Below are positions 22,601 to 28,600 of a DNA stretch of 33,030 nt, piece by piece. Position numbers and translations under genes: made by a program. The stretch is from Saccoglossus kowalevskii (Eukaryota > Hemichordata > Enteropneusta > Harrimaniidae). The stretch is from the NCBI RefSeq assembly GCF_000003605.2, contig NW_003126888.1, positions 44,734-77,763 on the forward strand, in the 5' to 3' direction. The notes beneath the pieces were generated by a model. The model did not search any database. It was not told where the DNA came from and was given only the letters and a program-made list of their open reading frames with translations. The first letter of the stretch is position 1. Every line of letters begins with the position of its first letter.

Positions 22601-25600
22601 CAAGCCGGCATTATATTTTGTCGGTATCCCCTTGTCCATCTTATCCTGTGGGAAATCTAATTCTGTTGATCAGCTTAAAAAAATCAAACACACTGGCCTT
22701 TGTACAGCTCAGAGTATCTATTGTATATTTCACAATAACGATGTAATGCTGACTTGCCTTGCTCCAACAGACATATGACTTTATGGGGAGAGAATCCTCT
22801 TATCGTAACAGCAGTGTTCAATCATCACAGTTCCCTCTGTTGAGTAATGTAGTAGTCTCCTAGATTCTATATGCCACCAGCATGTACTGTAACCAATTTT
22901 ATTTCTTAAATGTTTGTGAATTTTTAGCTTCGCTGTCAATTTCGTCGAGTGGAGCTAATCATATTACTGTTTTTTTTCAAAAACCACATATCTACTTTGA
23001 TACATAACATACCTCAGCTACCTCAGATAGACCTGTTTTACATTTTGTGACGATAACTCCAATTCTCCAATTGGAATGTGCATTGTTAACAGCGAAGCTT
23101 TATCAGCCAAGAGGCTTCTATTTTGTGATTCACATAAAGCTTGCAGCAATTAAAAGCTGCTTTAGTGTTCACGCAGAATGTGTTGGAATTCTTGTAAATG
23201 TTGCACATAACATGCCATGCTCCTATGTATAATTCCAGTCTTTCAGGCAGTTCTCAGGGCAGTTTGCTTCAAATTCAAATACTGTGGAATACTTTATTTT
23301 CGCTGGAATTAATTTTCGCTGAAAAGGCTTTTTTGGGCGTTTTGTATGGAACTTATTTTCACTGATTTTTGATGAATTTAATGTGAAATATAGGAAAAAA
23401 AGTATATTCGCTGGATTTTATTTTCACGGAATCATCCATTCAGCAAAAATAGCGAAAATAAAGTATTCTACAGTATTGCACTTACTGAGCTATGCATCAT
23501 GGGATACAACTTTTCAATATAATGGAAAACTTATTATCACACTGAAAATTCACTGTCGATTTGATTAAGTGCTTTCCTGATTGCTTTGATAAATCATGTG
23601 TAGATTCTTTGGATTTATTCATTTCATGACGATATCTTTAATTCTCTAATTTTAGAGATTTCTTCTTGAAAATGTTTTGCTCTAATGTAGGTACTTTGGG
23701 TTGCACCTTTATCCGATAGTTCATTTTGTGATGATAACTTTTTTGGTAAAAGCTTGTTAATTTTATGACGATTTTAATTCTATCATTTTTGTGAATAATC
23801 TGTCATTTTTGGTAAATTATGTTTTTTATTGAAAGCATTCTAGCTAGATTACTTTGATATTGTATATGAGGTACCTTCTCTGGACCTCTATCAGCTTTAT
23901 GTCAATTTGTTATCATTTTGTTTTTTCCTCCCAGAAAGCTATAGAATTAAACCCAAGTGATGCCACATCCATTCATTTAATGGGACTATGGTAAGTTTAA
24001 TTAAGTATATCTAAAGAGATTTCAAAAAGAAATTTATTTTTCTTTTCATGTAGTCTCATGCACTGTTTGCCTTTGCAATTCACTGCGTTACAACACTGTG
24101 TAGTTATTGTGACATTTGAGTTCTTTATCACTATATACATTATAAACAATATTGTTTTGGGCATTTGACTGCGAACTGCACATTGTTTTTTACCAGATTT
24201 GCCTAGATCTTCTGAACCAGAGTAACCAAACAGAATTGCAGATTATGTAAATGTTGAAAAACAGCATAAACTGTCGCATTTTGTTTATAACTTTAATTTT
24301 TAACTTATTCACCCAGACATTCCATCTCTCAGGTACATTTGAATGACAAGTATCACATGGGCAGCACTATTCTGTTTGAAACATGTATCAGGGGTCAAAA
24401 TAAAAAAAAAATACCTGGTTGTTCACATGAAAATGTAGTTGTCCAATAATTTTTGACCCTTTCACCACCAGTTCCCTCTTTTCATCACAAATTCACAAAA
24501 TAATCCTATTTATAGTCTGCTCTTTCCTTCAGAAGATTGGGACAAAAATGGCCACATGTTTTGAGTAAAAATTGAAAACTGACCCAAATTTTTTCTGTTG
24601 GCTCCAAAATTAAGGTTCATTTCCAGAAATATTGAAGAATATAAGAAAAAAGTGCAGAAAAATGTGTGCGAGAAAGTCTGGTGGTGAAATAGTTAATCTA
24701 AACAAACATTACAAATTCCTGGCTTACTAGTAGTATATCTCCATATATCTGGAGGCGAGTAGCAATGTTTGAAACTGATTTTTTTCCCAGCAAAATGATA
24801 AAACTTCACTGGACTTATAGTTTTTATAGCATATAAATAAAAGGAAAATTTATTGACTCCATGGGCAACCAGTTTCAAGATTTGGTTGTCCCACGGCCTA
24901 GGACAATGGGACTTGCGCCTATTTTGAACCATGTGCATATGGTTTCACATGCCAGCCATAGAGGTAGACCATGAAACCATCAAGAGATTTGTGACACTTG
25001 TAGATGCTCTCTTGCAACACCGGTGATGATTGTCACCACTGTCGGGTTCAGTGTGTGATGCATTGATTGACAGGCACACTATTATTCCGCTAATCAACAT
25101 TAATGTCTTGATAGTTTAGAAAACTTCGCAATTTTACATTTCATATTTTTTTGAGATTTTTATGATGGCGTTGCAAGACAGCGTCAAAAGTGCTCTAAAG
25201 ATACTAGGCTATACATTGCTTTGGGAATATGGTCGCGATGTTTTTGTGAGTGTGCCCACTGGCAGTGTAAAGTCCCTAACCTTCTGAATTACGTATTTCT
25301 GCCCGGACTTCAAGCTTTACAGAAATTTCTATGAACGTCCAATAGTATCTCTACTGGTGGCTTTTATGGAAGAACAAGTACACAAAATGATGGAACGCGG
25401 CCTAAAAGCTGTCTACATCAATGGCGATGGGGTTCAGATTAAAGGCGTCAGTCAAATCCTGTGATATGTAAATTACGTCAAGAGAACCCTTGCAAAGGTT
25501 TCGCAGTAACCTGTCTTTCGGCATTTATTCACTCACATAATATTTTATTTTATTGAAAATTTTATTGGGCCCATAATCTGATCAATATATTTAATAGCCC

Positions 25601-28600
25601 TATATGATCATGTGACCTCATTAACATGCACAATTATTATATCTAGAGCACTATTGCAGTTAGGCATTCAACAAGTGCTTCCTTGAAAACATTTGGCTTA
25701 TGATTTGATCAACATATTTGACAACCATACATGCCTAACTATCAAATCTGGAACACTGTTGCAGACATCGATGTTCAACCAGTGCTTGTAATGAATGTGC
25801 AAGGTGTTCTGACATCTCTGTTGGCTTTCTTGTTATATCACTTAAGAGCCATCTTGAATCCTGCACCACATCAGATCATTTGATTGGGTGGTGGCCCTGA
25901 ACCATGAATTGTCAAAGGGGCACTCCCAGTTAAGACTAATCGCACAACAAATTTACTTTCTTACAATGGATAACAAAAGATAGATTAACTTTGTAAACAA
26001 CATAAACAATAGGGTCCCATGATTCTTTGGTGCAATCCCTGGGCTTGGAAGGTTCCCCTTTAAACACATGCTATTTTGTGGCAATCCAGTACCTGCTTGG
26101 GCATATCATAGCGAACAATATACGTATATGGAAATACTGTTAACCAATCAAATTTCTTTGCTAGGAATTCTCACCATTTAATTTGGGGTGCAAGTAGCGT
26201 GACATGATTCCAAGATCCTGTTTCAATCTCGCTCTCGCATAAGCGTTCCCAACTCAGAACAATGCGAATGCGCACGCCCAAGGTAATTAGGATACTGGGA
26301 GGTCCAGGTGGATCAAAATAGCTGCTCACGATATGACGGATTACGAGAACTATATTTTCTGTACATTTTCGATGTATTACATTTTTTCACTATGATAGTG
26401 GTAAGACATGCTTTATTGTTTTATTACAAACCTTGAACATTGATATATGTCATGTCAGAAGGTCATAGCATCAGTCTCGCTATCTACGAGATGAGACTTG
26501 AATGGGATCTTGACATGATGTCACCATACAGTACTATGCGCGTTGCAAACCCCAAGTAATGTACCTCTGTTAAGACATACTTGAGACAACATTTCTCAAA
26601 AGCTCTGTGACACAGCGTTTTTCGCACCTCAGTGAAAAATTCGCAAATTTAACCGTCACTGGCTATTTATCACTCATGAAATTAAAATGCTTTTCAATAT
26701 TTTGATTTCAGTAAGAATTATTCGTGTGATTAAACCTGAACCTGGTTTTATCGAGTAATGTGTTTAAAAGTATAAGCCTCGAACAATTTGTTTAATATCA
26801 TAATCAATACTGAACTAATTGCATTTGAGTACATTGTTTTGAGTTACCTGAGTTAGTCTGTGTAATGTGATATATGAAATAAGATAGGTGTTACTATTTC
26901 CACAGCTGTTGTACATGCGTAATCTTTTTTTTTCATCAAATGTGCCACTAAGAGGATTCGACAGGGTCAGCTGACTGAATGAGAGCATAACAGAGTTGAA
27001 TAAATAGCTTTTTTTTATTCCTTCCATCTGGTTTATTCCAATCCCAAACTCTCAGCTGTTATCGTTTGTTGGCTTAAATTCCAACGTACAAATAATGACT
27101 TTATTGACAACTTTTTGGTCATTTTATGTTTAATACCAACCACTGCTGTCTCATTTTTTCTTTTTTTTCAATGGCTAATTTTATTAAAAGGTGTGAAATA
27201 AAATGTATGTAGAGCTGAGCTTCAGTAGTCATGCTCTTTTTATTTTCATAAATGCTGATTTAGGTATCTGACTTTCACACAAGATTTTGCTACCGGTATT
27301 CATAAAGGTGATTTTTCCAATGACTGTCCATTGTCTGCCTTCTGTGTTAAATTTTGGTGTAAATGACTTTTTCTTGAATACCACCTACACAATTGCTTTT
27401 GATACTTGATGTGCATTTTGTACTGATAATGTCAAATTTCTGATTTTAACAAATATTTTGTAATTTTTGTTTAAAAAATGCTATTTTCACTACTATGAAC
27501 CTAATTGCTATGATACTTTGATAATTGATATGTAGATACTTTCAGCAGAATCCCATAAACTGCCATGGTTGTGATATGACAAAAACACTGATAATGATAA
27601 CTATGGCAAATAACTGTAAATTACTATATTTTAGCTAATCTTGCTTCATACACATCATGATTGATACAATTTGACTGTAAAGTCGTTTGTTTTGAATTTA
27701 GCACTTCACAACAATCTATTTTGCCTTTATTGAATGGGGTCACCACCCATCGTCCACAACACTGGTTTATTTCTGTTCCTGATCTCACTGCCACAAGACT
27801 ACTGTTATGAACTGTTTGTGATGAAGTACTGTAAAATACTTTATTTTCGTTTGGAAATAATTTTTGCTATTTTCGCTGAAAGAATGATTCAGTGAAAATA
27901 AAATCCAGTGAATATACCTTTTTTCCTATATTTTACATTTAACTTGTCAAAAATTAGAGAGAATAAATTCCATACAAAGCACCAAAAATGTCTTTTCAGC
28001 GAAAATTAATTCCAGCTAAAATAAAGTATTTTACAGTATTAGGCTGAAACAAAAAAAATCCTTGCATTTTCAAAATGTCTTTCTCAAGGCTTTCATGAAT
28101 TGTTAATTCCAAATGGCTGTCGTGGTGGCTTCTATGCTATGAGGATATCGGAAATATGAAAAATTCATTTTTCAGACCTTCTCAACTCAAGGAGTACATG
28201 TAAAAAAAATATCAAGAAATGTTATACATGAAGTTTATACAGTTCTCATTTCATTCTAGGTGCTTTACGTTTGCCGAGATGCCCTGGTACCAACAGAAGA
28301 TTGCTACTGTTATATTTGCAAAACCACCAGAATCCACTTACAATGAGGTAAAATTACATTTATTTTTTCATGTTTTAACCAAGTGTTTATTTTAAAAGTG
28401 ATTAGATAATTAGATGCACGCTTACCTGAACATGGTGATGTCAGAAAATGGAGCTACAGAATTTTTTGAGATTATTTCAACGTTTACAACAGTACAGTTT
28501 TATAACTTCTTTGAAACTTTAACCTTTCAACCACCAGACTTTCTCGTTCAAATTTTTCTGCACTTTTTTCTTATATTCTTCGATATTTCTGGAAAAGAAC

